Source: Rosa chinensis
Taxonomy: Eukaryota; Streptophyta; Magnoliopsida; Rosales; Rosaceae
Length of the DNA: 64,000 nucleotides
Direction: 5' to 3'
NCBI RefSeq assembly: GCF_002994745.2
Contig: NC_037092.1
Coordinates: 2,205,501-2,269,500 of the forward strand
Shown here: one piece after another, positions 46,434 through 57,720 of the stretch
How positions within the stretch are numbered: the stretch's first letter is position 1
How the letters are laid out: the number at the start of each line of letters is the position of its first letter
Made by a program: the position numbers and the translations under genes
Notes under the pieces: model-generated
Seen by the model: only the letters and a program-made list of their open reading frames with translations
Databases searched by the model: none
Told to the model about the DNA's origin: nothing

Positions 46434-47892
46434 TTAGCTTGGAGATAAGAAAACTTGGTGGTAGCCGAACCATATATGACCTCTTGTCAAATTCTTCCAC
46501 TTAGGTGCAACCGACTTAAGAAGAACATCTTCCCACAACTTTTGAGGTACATAAAGTTCACGCAGTTCCGGTGTCCTGCAGTGCCCATCGACATGCATAA
46601 CATTAGTAAAGTTTATATATCAAACCCGGAAATTGATATATATACGTACATTTCTTCGTTAAAAGAACAAGAAATAGAAATTGAAATACATTTCATTGTT
46701 AGAGAACAAGAAAATCAAAATTGAAAGTCAAGAGACTTGCGTAATTATCGGATTAAAGAGGGAATTAAAGTAAAGTTTCGAGCATACTTTTCAGCAATCT
46801 CACTAAGGATATCATTTTTGATGAATGCAGTCTGGGGCAAGTAAAGCGTTCTCCAACAGATGGCGGATGGAGAATTTAAGGCAATCCTGAGGTATTTAAA
46901 GAACCACCTTTGCCTGAATATCCAGGGATATGAATCAAGGACTAGCAGATTAAGCTCACGGTTTTCAGGTGGAAACATTACATCGGCGACTGCCACTTGC
47001 CATGAACTGCAAACATAGCAGGGGTGGAATGACCAATCAGGAAATGGTAATAGCTTTAAGATTTTCACCAGAATAGCTTGTGGCATTTTATCCCACGGTC
47101 TCACATCTTCCTCTGTAACATTCTTCCCCTTCTTCTTCACCCTATCTTGATCACCTTCACAATTCTCAGATTTTTTACATATTGCTTCATCGTTCGTCTT
47201 CCTCACCCCGCGCTCATCTTTGCCAGCTGCATGTAAGTCATCAATATTACGTACTTCTTAAGAAAAATCTAGATGGTGTAATATAAACATAGTGAATATA
47301 TATAGATCATGAACAAGTAGACGAAACTCAACGTACCTTTAAGCGGTTGTAGATGACCATGCTTGGATAGGAGGTCATGTATTTGAAACATACAGATAGA
47401 TTTAGTACAGCCAGGAAAAAGGGACTTTAGTTTATCATTTGCAAATATGAGATGCTTACAATTCATCTGCAAACCCTTGGATAGGAGGTCATGTATTTGA
47501 AACATACTGATAGATTTAATACAGCCAGGAAAAAGGGACTTTAGGTTATCATCTGCAAATATGAGATGGTTACAATTCATCTGCAAACCCTTTTCCCGGA
47601 TATAAGCCACAATTTTCTTCATTGCCTCCGCACGGGCCATTTCGGGTCCCCCTCCAACAAAGTCTTGAAGCTGTGGAGACAACGTACATATCTCCGGTCT
47701 TGTTCTTCTACCTTTGCCTTCATTCTCATCCTCTTTCCCATCATCAAAGAAGATGTCGATTTGTTCTTGGATGGTATTAGAAAGATGGACCCGAAAATCC
47801 TCCTCCAGATGCCGCCGGACACTTGCGGCTGTGGCAGTCTCAAGATCCCATGTGCTAAGAATACCTGTGAGTTGCACGCCATTCGATCCCAT
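46434..47892 (-). CDS. DEK-C-like/SWIB/F-box protein 1, LRR end truncated
   Basis: Three exons: complement of 47337-47892, 46788-47226 and 46434-46575 (378 aa). Exon 1 encodes a DEK-C-like segment (ILSTWDLETATAASVRRHLEEDF, EQIDIFFDD), then a SWIB domain (LSPQLQDFVGGGPEMARAEA..KKIVAYI, LKSLFPGC, MFQIHDLLSKHGHLQPLK). Its second half is duplicated in frame (38 codons). Exon 2 encodes an F-box (WDKMPQAILVKILKLLPF...YVCSSWQVAVADVMF). Exon 3 starts the leucine-rich part but stops at 46434; relics of the lost LRR follow in other frames. F-box proteins normally recruit substrates to SCF ubiquitin ligases, and SWIB/DEK-C proteins act at chromatin. It shares exon borders and phases with the intact paralogue at 54472-56563. 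Possibly a pseudogene in progress. Confidence 0.7.
47362..47589 (-). repeat. 114-bp in-frame tandem duplication within the SWIB domain
   Basis: Units 47362-47475 and 47476-47589 each encode 38 residues starting GLQMNC(N/K)HLIFA and ending FQIHDLLSK. The second paralogue has a single unit. Confidence 0.92.
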
Positions 47893-48222
47893 TGTGGCTG
47901 TACGGTTTTTGATCCAAGTGTAGCCACAAAGGGTTGGCCAAAAGATTTGGCCGATTGGCGGCTGCGGATGTTGAGCTAGAGTGGAGGTGGAAGGTCACAA
48001 GGCAGGCTTGGAAGCGTGTTGCGGTGGCCAAAGTTTTTGTTTTATTAGGTTCGTAGTTTTTGGTCGGTTCTAATAGGGAGTGAGGGTTTAATTTAGATAT
48101 TTTCTTATTGTCAATGTGTAATGACCATTCTCCTATACGTTTTTGGTATATAGTGTTGGAAAGGGTCAGTCTCCTTTTGAGATTGACCGTAAGGATGTAT
48201 AAGGATTTTTGGAATACATTGA
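47893..48222. other. Upstream region of SWIB/F-box gene 1
   Basis: Probable promoter and leader of the minus-strand gene. No recognised motif. Confidence 0.35.
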
Positions 48223-48551
48223 TGGCACGTTTACTTACTTAGAATAGAAAATAATCATGAATCGGAGACAACTGGAATGGGAGAAGAAAGGAATCGGTAT
48301 TGATTCCGGAAGAGTTGATTCCTAAACTCATCTTCCCCTTTCGTAATCAAATTCCTGAGTATTCAGGAATTGATTCCTTATAAGGAGGTGAGACCTACAC
48401 CCATTCCGATTCTTTCATGTGTTAGTAAACGCGGGAATACTTTTACCCGGAATCATTCCGATTTCTTTATGTGTTAGTAAACGCAGGAATAAATTTACTC
48501 CGTAATCATTCCCTCTATTTTCATTCTCATTCCAAGTAAGTAAACGTGCCA
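48223..48551. mobile_element. MITE with 23-bp inverted ends
   Basis: Left TGGCACGTTTACTTACTTAG and right CCAAGTAAGTAAACGTGCCA are inverted copies with one mismatch over about 23 bp. The interior contains two copies of TTAGTAAACGC(G/A)GGAAT. TGA flanks both sides, compatible with a 3-bp target duplication as in PIF/Harbinger, but this is weak. Confidence 0.8.
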
Positions 48552-48743
48552 TGATTGTCTATGGCCCGGAAGAAAGAGTGATTGATGTTGTTAGAGTTGA
48601 ACATTAATCGGCTCATGGTATTTGTAATCGTTGGTTATATATTAAGGGCATGAGTAGACTTTCTTCTCTAGTTAGAGTAGTTGAGATTTTACAGAGTCAT
48701 CCCATTGATATAATTTTTTAGATTAATAGATTTTCTTCTCTTA

Positions 48744-48985
48744 AAAAAAAAAAAAAAAAAAAAAAAACTGTCAACATTTCCTTAACTGTTTCGAAAAATA
48801 TTCCCAATTTTTCAAGTACGTACGTAGTGATTTGGACTCTGAACTCTGATCATAGAACCCCACCCTTGGACCATTTATAGACTTAATTTTCACTAACTTT
48901 TACAAGGACATCAATATCGAATATGATCATAGTAGGTGTTTTGCATTTAGATGAGATACTTACCTGTTTGTCACCAGCAAACAGA
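48744..48985. repeat. A-tract followed by a block shared with 58010-58150
   Basis: A run of about 24 A (48744-48768) ends a retroposon-like segment. Next comes sequence (AACTGTTTCGAAAAATATT, GTGATTTGGACTC, GTGTTTTGCATTTAGATGAG) that recurs upstream of the second SWIB/F-box gene at about 58010-58150. It supports duplication of the whole locus. Confidence 0.7.
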
Positions 48986-49039
48986 TCGATCAATAAACTG
49001 AAAAATGTCAATATTCGAAGTTTCGCGGCATTATCTATA

Positions 49040-49145
49040 TTGAAATAAATTTGAAATAAATATGAAAAATTTAAAATTAAGAACAGTGGTCCCTAGTCAT
49101 ATGCGACTATCACCGTCAACAAAGTACTAAACATGAACAAGTTTT
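49040..49145. repeat. Block shared with 54285-54400
   Basis: AAAATTTAAAATTAAGAACA, GGTCATATGCGACTATCA-like sequence and GAGTACTAAACATGAACAA recur just downstream of the second SWIB/F-box gene. Confidence 0.7.
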
Positions 49146-49221
49146 CAAGTTTGATACATTAGATGGGAGAGCTCCAATGAAGTTTATATTTGATCTTGCC
49201 ATTGAGAGATGAAGAAGGTGC

Positions 49222-50654
49222 TCAAGGAGGTGGAACAATCTTTCCGGAGCATTTCCCGAACCCGACTTTGTAGCCATTTCCCTGCAAGGATAACAATAAT
49301 TAGATGCCAATAGTTGGATCTTTGCAACTAGTATTAGCAGTTACGGATTTATATAAACTCTAGACCTACTACTCTACTAGTATCAGAATGTTCCTTAATC
49401 TAGTGGCTAGGATATATAGTCGGTAATTATGTGAAATATAAGAAACGTGCTGAAAATCAAGTGCCTTTGGAAAAAAAATTATGAAGAGCAAAAACAATCA
49501 TTATAGCAGAATAAGTACGTTTAAAGAGCAAAACAGGTTTCAAAAATGTTTTCGAACATATTAATAACTTCACTAATGTTCGTTTTACTTTTGTTTTTTC
49601 TAAAAGAACATCTTTTGGTTATATTTTGCGAAGACGTTTACAAATATCAGAGTTAATAAAAGGGCATGTAAGGTCAAGAACCTTGCTAAAACCAGTAATG
49701 ATGACTTCGTCTCCATCTTCAAGGAATTTACGAGTAACGTCGTTTAATGACAACGGCTTATCCCATGTCAGCTCTAGCAAGTTTCCATAAGATTCTGGCT
49801 CCTATTGGCACTCCAGCAATATAGGAATCTGTTAAATTCATAATATAAGAAAATGAACTAAAATCATACAGGTCCACTGATGGTCCCAGTTCCAAGGAGA
49901 TCTCCAGGCCTTAAGTTGCAACCATTGATAGTAAGGTACGGTGTGCTAGCTGCTGAGGCAATGTCCAAATTATGTAGATGAGTTGCAGATAATTGACATA
50001 TATTTACAAAAGGAACACAGTTGGAAATAATAAAAAGTACAAAACCATAGGTTTTCTTCAGCAGAGTACTTGACATCCCGTTCTAAGTGTTATGATGGCC
50101 GTTGGAAGAGTAACGCTAGAGAAAGCTTGGTAGTGCATACAAAATAGTGAAAATACCCTACAATCGTACATGAGTAGGAAAACTACTCCAGAGGGGTTGT
50201 ATGACTTGTATCAAGTCAGACTAAACACTGTTGAAGATGTAAATAGGAAGGAAATCCTTACAAGTGGTTCAAATTACTCTTTGTGACCACAGATGAGCGC
50301 CTCTCTCCAGCTGGTTTAATTCGAACCTTGCAGTTAAAGGGCAGTTTGATCATCATCTCAACAATGCAATGGCATAGGAAAAAGAAAGTAGAAACTGTGA
50401 ACGTGCTTCACAAAACTGAAAGAAACAAGTAGGGAGGGTACCTCTAATGTTATGTCATAACTTTCAGAGATATTTTCAGCGACATAGGGCAATAGATGGG
50501 GGTGCTGCACTTCAGAGCACACATCATATAAGAACCATGAAATACTGCTTCAATAATTACAACACAAAACCGAAATTAGGGTGATATGCAAATAGATATG
50601 AGAAACACCTTTTTGGGCCTTCGAGTGTCACTATCCAAGGGGATATCGGAGTTC
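49222..50654 (-). pseudogene. Fumarylacetoacetase remnant (C-terminal half)
   Basis: Six exon-like blocks with splice signals on the minus strand match the C-terminal half of fumarylacetoacetate hydrolase (last step of tyrosine breakdown): complement of 50609-50654 (GTPISPWIVTLEG), 50442-50504 (HPHLLPYVAENISESYDITLE), 50262-50326 (VRIKPAGERRSSVVTKSN), about 49861-49980 (INGCNLRPGDLLGTGTISGP), 49682-49801 ([18 protein letters not shown]) and 49222-49281 (GNGYKVGFGKCSGKIVPPP then stop). The fourth block carries a small insertion after AHR that breaks the frame, and the N-terminal half with its catalytic entry is absent. It is a truncated, frameshifted gene copy. Confidence 0.85.
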
Positions 50655-50793
50655 CTAAATATTCAACAATTTACACATAAAAGTAAGTCATGCAATCATT
50701 TGATTGAGCACAGCGCTCCAATCAAGTAGTCTATCTTTATCAATGGAATTTAAGAATGAGCATGATAGTTTTCAGTGCTTACCAAAACTTTTT

Positions 50794-51469
50794 CCAAATC
50801 TGGACACTTACAATTGCGTACTCAAGTCGTTTTTGGAGTCCCGTTCCACCAGCTCAGCCAACTCTGTTTTGGCGGAGATGGAGAGGAGGAGGATCAAGCC
50901 GGATGGGAACTCATTCGGGCACTTGCTTTTGGGGTTTTACAGCGAGGAGAGGTTTGAGGATGTGGGAAATGTGATCAATTTGATGGAGAAGTATGGGTTC
51001 CAACCGAGGCTTGACACCTACAACGTTAGGATTCGGAGTCTTTCTAAGTTGAAGAAGTCAATGGAGGCCGAGGCATTGTTGGATGGGATGTTGGGGAGGG
51101 GTATCAAGCTGAATGCGGTCACGTTTTGCCATTTGATTCTCGGGTTTTGCAAGGAGGGGAATTTGGAGCAAGGGAAGAAGATGTTTGAGAAGATGGTGGG
51201 AGAGGGGGTTTAAGCCGGATTGCAACTGCTATTATACTCTAGTGTACTACTTGTGCACAGGAGGGGATTTCGAGAGTGCGTTGATGTTTGCTAAGGAGAG
51301 CATTGAGAAAACTTGGGTGCCGAATTTTGCTACGATGAGGTTGCTTGTGGATGGACTTGTGAGCACTGGGAAGGTGGCTGAGGCTCGGCAGCTTATCGGC
51401 CAGATGAAGGAGAAGTTCACTGTGAATCAACATAGGTGGAGTGAAGTTGAAGAAGGCTTGCCACAGTGA
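50794..51469 (+). pseudogene. 5'-truncated, frameshifted copy of the PPR gene
   Basis: Nearly identical to 44853-45533, starting abruptly at CCAAATCTGGAC (PNLDTYNC). An extra G in the run near 51195-51201 shifts the frame (KMVGEGV then stop instead of KMVERGFEPD). The rest continues in another frame to SEVEEGLPQ and stop at 51469. The matching 3' flank extends to about 51805. The N-terminal third is missing. Confidence 0.93.
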
Positions 51470-51807
51470 ATGTCAGTGTGGAAGGTTTAGTGGTTTCTTT
51501 AGAATTGATATTCTGTGAATTCATATGGAAATAAAATAACAAGCTTCTGTGTATGTTAGTATGTTTCATGGTGCTTGAAATTTAGTTGATGATATAGTTT
51601 ATCAAGATTTGATTCTGTATAACTTTTAGAAGGAAAAACTACTTTCAAATAGGCTTTACATTTTAGCAAAGAGGCCTAGGCAGAAATCTGGATATCAAAT
51701 ATGTCAGAGCTGGTTTGTTGTTCTGCAAGCCACATTGATCTTTATGTTATGATAAGTAGAACACACTGCATAAATGAAGTTCAATATATGAGATGCAGGA
51801 ATAGAGG

Positions 51808-52301
51808 CCACACAAGCGAGCCTAGTTAATCAGATTGTCAAGCTGAGCAAAAAGAGGATAAAGGAATTTGTGGAACTAGTCTTAACCAATATGGTCTCAC
51901 TTAATAACAAAGTTATTGCCGTGTTTGGTGTCACATATAAGAGCAATATAGCCGATCTTACAAATTCACCTGCAATAGCCGTATGCAAATCTCTCTTGAA
52001 GGAAGGTGCTATACTACGCATTTTTGATCCTTTGGTGACTGAGAATGCGATCATGGGCTGCTTTCGTAATGCTAACAGGGTCGAAGTTGCTGCTAATCAA
52101 CAAGCAGCATATAACCAAGCGCACGCTACTTTATGTTTGGTGGCTACAGACCTTCAATTTGATTTCGCAGGAATGAGTGCTGCTATGACAGTCCCACCCT
52201 ACTTGTTTATCGCCTGCAATTTGGATAATATCGACGTAGTCGGTATTAGGGCGCTTGGATTCCAACTTTACATTTTTGGAAATCAATTCCCGTTGGGTTA
52301 G
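51808..52301 (+). pseudogene. UDP-glucose 6-dehydrogenase C-terminal fragment, diverged
   Basis: An open stretch begins exactly where the duplicated PPR flank ends. It reads LVNQIVKLSKKRIKEF..., then NNKVIAVFGVTYKSNIADLTNSPAIAVCKSLL, LRIFDPLVTENAI, AYNQAHATLCL and ALGFQLYIFG. This matches the C-terminal UDP-binding domain of plant UGD in order, but many key residues differ (FKKDTGDTRETPA is replaced) and there is no N-terminal NAD-binding domain. No local ATG start fits. Fragment of a diverged gene copy; function unlikely. Confidence 0.65.
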
Positions 52302-52975
52302 CTGGTAGAGTTTCTATTGTTTTTGATTCCATTGAACTGATTGAAGTTAAATCAATAGTAATTAGTCCAAAGTATTAATTAGAGCAATAGTTGTTGTTAA
52401 AGATCCACGTGGATCTTCTTATTAATGTATTTTTAATCATCAAAACGACATTTTATGATCAATATCCAAAGTTTTAATTTGTTTTATGTTATTCATCAGT
52501 CGTACGACTATTTGCGGCATTTGTGATGATGAACTTCTAATACAATATCATATGGATTTGGGTTTCTAGATGTGATCTTTGTGGTGTTTTGCTCAGAATC
52601 TTTAAAACATACTTTCCTGTCTTTTTCATTTACTGGTGCAATTTGCAGTCACTTTGGCTCTCCTTTTCAGTTGGGTTTGATTCCTTTTTCTATTTCGGAA
52701 CTTTATGATTTTGGTTTGCAAAATTTAAGAAGTCCTCAATTAAAGGAATTATATATATGGCAAGGTGTCGACCTTCTTGATAAAGATTTTATTGTCCTGG
52801 GAAACTTGTCTATATGCTTGGAGTCTGTATGAGATGTGCAGCCATGCATCCGGAAGCATCTGCTCTGGCTGGCCCAGGTATGCTAAGCTAGCTCCAGTAT
52901 TGCACAAAAAAGCATGTAGTGTAATTTCAAAATGCTTTCCAGACCCTCTCTTTTCTATTTGGGTTTGATATAATA
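52302..52975. other. Spacer, nothing recognised
   Basis: Short open frames only (for example 52572-52832), without a recognisable family. Confidence 0.4.
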
Positions 52976-53515
52976 TAGGGAGCTTCTATTCAGACCTCCC
53001 AAACTAGTATATGGACCTCTCTAATTGTTTTTGTAATTTTCAAAATCCTATTTTGCCCTTGAAAAAAAAAACTAATAGAATTTTATTTTTTTTGGACTAA
53101 GAACCCATGAAACTAACGAGGAACAAAAATAGTTGGAGAGTACTGGTTTAGATTTTTTTTTTTTTTTCTTCAGAGAGTTAAGGAAGACGAGATGTCGGCG
53201 GAAGTGGGTACATTGAGCATGTTGATGTTCTTGGCGGCCGTAATATAGGAGGGAGATGTGTTGAGGAGGTAGAGGAACAATGGGCCGCCGTGTGACAGTG
53301 AGTAACGAAAACAGTGGTCATAACAGAGACGAACAACTCTAGCTCTACTACACTCCAATGACACTCCAATGGCGTCCAAGGACCAGGACACCAAACTAAA
53401 GAAGATGAGGTGTACAGAGAAAAACTAAACGGGGCAAAATTGGAAAATGTGGAGAAAAAAATTCAATGGAGGTCTAAGTACCACATTAGGAGGTATGAAT
53501 AGAATTATTCTATAG
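52976..53515. mobile_element. Probable MITE, imperfect inverted ends
   Basis: The left end TTCTATTCAGACCTCCCAAA and the right end, read inversely as TTCTATTCATACCTCCTAAT, pair, with a further GGACCTC/AGACCTC match inside. The interior has T- and A-runs and no coding. Target duplication uncertain (ATA-rich on both sides). Confidence 0.6.
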
Positions 53516-54471
53516 TATAACTTTAGACTCTAGCTAATGAAATATAGTATAACTTCATTAACTTGTTATATTCTTTATTTAAAATCTAGATTCTTTATTT
53601 CTCGGCCTCTTTAATTAAACCACTCCCTGTAATTGATTTCATTCCGGTATATGCCATTGACATTTGCAGATTGGATCAAGGTAAACCAATTTACGGTGTT
53701 CGAAATAATGAACATTGTTGGTATTTTGCTTCTGGTTTTGAATCAAGTAATAGTGTGACAATCAGATTCCTGTATTTATCACTGTTTTGGAGACTTCATA
53801 TGTTAAACACTGTCGTTTGTTATTTATGCTTTCAGACTTTAGCGTTTATCTGCATGAGTTAACTTATTGTTATTCAGTTTTAGGAATTTCTAAACAAGTA
53901 ACTGCAAGGTGTAGGCCCCTACATGCAAGGAGAAGGAAATAATGAATAGAGGCATTGGAGAAGGAAATAGTGAATTTCAGGGTTGAAATCAGAAGCTATA
54001 TGAGAGCTAAGCTAAGGTATTATTGTTTTTCTTTATGTTTTGATTCCTTCAGAAAACACATGTTCCCTGGGAAAAATTGCTTTCTTTTCCTCTACAATTC
54101 CAAGTACTGAAATCAGTTCGGTGGCTAATGTGGGTAATTGACACCCTTAATTAATGGTGCATGCATGTCTCATGCTTGTATTTTGATCTTGTAGTGACCT
54201 GCCCTGTTCATCAGTAAAAAAAAAAAAAATCTCAAGGTGGATCAAGAAAAGACTGAAGGTCTATAGACAATATATATTAATGTCTATATTGAAATAAATA
54301 TGCATCCGCACGAGTTGGAATGTGAAAAATTTAAAATTAAGAACAATGGTCCTTGGTCATATGCGACTATCATTGGCAACAGAGTACTAAACATGAACAA
54401 TGGACCCTAGTCACATGCGACTATCAATGGTCCTTAGTCTTTCGATTATTTCTTTTGCTTGATAATTCCTC
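53516..54471. other. Spacer downstream of SWIB/F-box gene 2
   Basis: Contains the repeat block 54285-54400 shared with 49040-49145. No gene recognised. Confidence 0.4.
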
Positions 54472-56563
54472 TTACATCTCTGGTTTAGAACTTGATTCGA
54501 CTTGAGCCTCAGCAAAATGGTAGAAGTGCTGTTGTGTATCAAGTAGCTCAAGATTCTTGTGACCATCCGATATGATTCTCAGGGCACGGTTCGACATTGT
54601 ACACCCACTAATCTCTAGAGACTTGAGATCTGGAAAAAATTTAGCGAGCATGGTTGCTAAATTCTCGTCCATGCGTCCATACAAATTGAGCTCACATATA
54701 AATTTGCAATTAGCTTGGAGAGCAACAAAATTATAAGCAGAAATGTAAATGCGTACTTTTCTCAAATTCTTCCAGTTAGGCGCCAACTTGCCAAATATAT
54801 AGTTCTTCAACTCCCCAGGTAAAATGAGATTCCGCAGTCCGGGTGTCCTGCAACGTCCATCCATATGCATAAACGATAAACGATAGTTAAGCTTATAAAA
54901 CCCAGAAATTGATATTTAATTACCTTTCATTGTTAAAGAATATCCATAAGAGAGGGAATTAAAGAAAAGTCTCTCACGTACTTCTCAGCGATCAAAGTCA
55001 GGATATCATTTTTGATCATAAAAGTGTTATTTTGAAGAAAGGGACGTTCGGCAAATATAGTCTCGTTGGGAAAGTATAGTGTTGTCCAACCGCTGGTGGG
55101 TCGGCATTTAAAGGCAATCCTGAGGTAATGAAAGAACATCTTATGGCAAGATTTCCAGGGATGTGAATCAAGGACTCGCAGATCAAGCACATCACTAGGT
55201 GGAAACACTAGATCAAGGACTGCCAATTTCCATGAGCGGCTGACGGACGCGTAACGCGTGGAGAAAGCTGGTGAGATGGGTGTCCAATACTTGAGTGGAC
55301 CGCAAAGTAAATCAATGATTTTCACCAGAATATCGTGTGGCAATGTATCCCACGATCTTATATCTTCCTCTGCTAGGTTATGTTTCTGTTGGGTATCCTT
55401 CCTCTGACTTTTCACCCCAATTTGATCACATTCACAAGTCTCATTTTCCCTCCTCGTCCTCGTCCTCCTCACCTTGCATTCTTTGCACAGCTTCATAACT
55501 GCAGGATCATCAATTTCAACTGATTAAAAATCATAAGACTTTATCTCATGATACCTCAGCATGCATTCAGAACATTTTTCAGTCAAGTAGCAAGAGAAAG
55601 TGCTTCAATGGTGTAGGTTGAAACGCATGTCAAGTAGCAACATACCCCTACTTATAATTCATCAAGCTAATCAAGCGCTCAGTGCCATAATCAAATGAAC
55701 TGGCATAAGAAAACGAATACGCTACGCATGGATTTTGCTTCGATATAGCTTGAAAAAGATAACCATAACAAAGAAAAAGCAAGGGTCGTTGTTTCAGACA
55801 TGCAATCAAGGCATCAAGTGCTTATTCTCATATAAAGTGGTAGCATAAAGATATAGATATAAACTTCTACATGCAAAATTGATCATCAACCAAAAAGGCT
55901 CAAGATTGTCAAAACATACAAAACCTCCTTCATATCTATCTAGTCGAGCAGATCGAATTATTAATTTCATCAAGTAACGCAGGTAAATTAACATATAATA
56001 TATATTGATCACCAGAATGCAAGGAGATAAGAAAATAACATACCTTTAAGCGGCTGTATATGACTGTTCTTGGCCAATAGGTTATCAATTCGAAATATAT
56101 GAATAGATTTCCTGCCAGGAAAAAGGGCCTCTAATTTATCATCAGTATATATAATAGACTTGTTTTTATGCAAACCCTTTTCCCGACCATAAGCCACAAT
56201 TTTCTTCACTGCCTTGGCTCGGGCCATTTCAGGACCCTCTCCAACAATGTCTTGAAGCTGTGGAGACACTATACATATCTCTTTCTCGTTTCTCTTTCTC
56301 TTTCTTCTTCTTCTACCTTTACCTTCATTCTCATCCTCTTCCCCTTCCTCAAAAAAGACGTCGATTTTTTCTTTGATGATACGATATTTTGGGTCCGATA
56401 GATCAGCCCCAAAATCCTTCTCCAGATGCCGGCGGACGCTTCCGGCGGTAGCAGTTTCCAAATCCCAAGTACTGAGGATTTCCAGTAGCACGTCCAGGAG
56501 CTTTATGCTACTGACTGCCTTTGGAATACCTGTTGTACTTTGTAATTGACCTCTAACCGACAT
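54472..56563 (-). CDS. DEK-C-like/SWIB/F-box/LRR fusion protein (intact paralogue)
   Basis: Three exons: complement of 56044-56563, 54982-55498 and 54472-54847. Phases 1 and 2 match gene 1 exactly (470 aa). Exon 1: a DEK-C-like segment (LLEILSTWDLETATAGSVRRHLEKDF, about 22-50), an acidic/basic linker (EEGEEDENEGKGRRRRKRKR), and SWIB (VSPQLQDIVGEGPEMARAKAVKK..LEALFPGRKSIHIFRIDNLLAKNSHIQPLK, about 95-173). Exon 2: a charged linker and F-box (SWDTLPHDILVKIIDLL...YASVSRSWKLAVLDLVF). Exon 3: leucine-rich repeats (LRNLILPGEL, FICELNLYG, FFPDLKSLEISGCTM, GHKNLELLDT). SWIB/DEK-C proteins associate with chromatin remodelling or rDNA transcription; F-box/LRR proteins select SCF substrates. An upstream in-frame ATG at 56632 exists, but MSVRGQ is favoured. 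Splice joins are inferred. Confidence 0.8.
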
Positions 56564-56861
56564 GATCAAAGTTGAGAGACCTAGCCTGATCCTGATATGA
56601 ATAAGAAAACAAAAGAAATAGACATTCAACATATGTACGCAACTCCATGATTCAGATTCATAGTAATCACAACTTTAAAAGAGACTTGAAACTCTTTCCT
56701 GTATTCTAGAAAGTTGTGAGATTCTGAGATCAAATCAACCCTAACAACAACTATGAGATTATGAGAACTTACTGAATGTCGACCAAGCTTATTCTCTCTT
56801 TCCTTCTAAAAATGTTTTTTTTTTTTTTTTTCCCAAGACTGGCCGATAGATATATAAATCA
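56564..56861. other. Upstream region of SWIB/F-box gene 2
   Basis: Probable leader and promoter. A T-run near 56815-56831. No motif recognised. Confidence 0.35.
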
Positions 56862-56870
56862 GATATTAAA

Positions 56871-57711
56871 GAGAAACTTTAAATACACACCCCAAACTAC
56901 TTAATACACATCCCTATTATTTTATATTTCAAATCAGATTTTATAGATAGCTTAAATGACCAAAATAGACATATATGTATTATAAGAAAAATAATAACAA
57001 TCATATATTCCTTATATTATTCTATAATTATAAACACAATAAATTTCTATACATGGCATCTTGATAATTTAAAACAAGAATAAAGTTAGAAACCATTTAA
57101 TTTCCTTAAATAAATTGTAATTAAATGGGGTGAGAGACCATATAATTTAGAATTTCGAGATCAATGACATTAAATATTTTTAAAACATATCGCATTATTC
57201 CCACTTTTTAGTCCCTTCTTTTTTTTCTAAAAGTTTCGATTATTCAATTTATTATCTAACATAAAATATCAAAGGTATAAAACTTTGTAATTATTGATAT
57301 GTTTGACCATCCAATGATAACTTTGTAGTTCTAGCATTGTGAAGAAACTACCGTTATAGTTTTGGTTGAATGCTCGACTCAAAATTTTATACTTGATCAA
57401 TAGGGTATTTGGTGGATGAGAACTCAAATAATACAAAAACTATTTCTAAGCATCATTTAGGGAACAATAATGAATCCTTATGGATTTCCCAATAACTAAC
57501 ACCATATTTGTCAATTATATATACTCATCAAATTAAATAGTAGCCTTAATGTAGTTAAATAATAGTGTATTTCATGGTTTTTTCATTTAAGGATATTTTA
57601 GGTAATTTGGATTGTGTATTTAGTAAAATATTAAAATGAGAAATTAAATGGTAAGTATATTGAGTAAGGAGTGTGTATTAAGTAATTAGGGGTGTGTATT
57701 TAAAATTTCTC
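56871..57711. mobile_element. Mutator-like MITE with 9-bp target duplication
   Basis: Inverted ends of about 45 bp: the left begins GAGAAACTTTAAATACACAC and the right, read inversely, begins GAGAAATTTTAAATACACAC; both continue with ACTTAATACACA. It is flanked by GATATTAAA at 56862-56870 and 57712-57720. The interior is AT-rich, with no transposase. It lies in the promoter of SWIB/F-box gene 2. Confidence 0.88.
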
Positions 57712-57720
57712 GATATTAAA

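Noticed and set aside
51870..52301. Functional UDP-glucose dehydrogenase gene
   Set aside because: Only the C-terminal part is present, conserved residues are replaced, and there is no suitable start; kept as a fragment.
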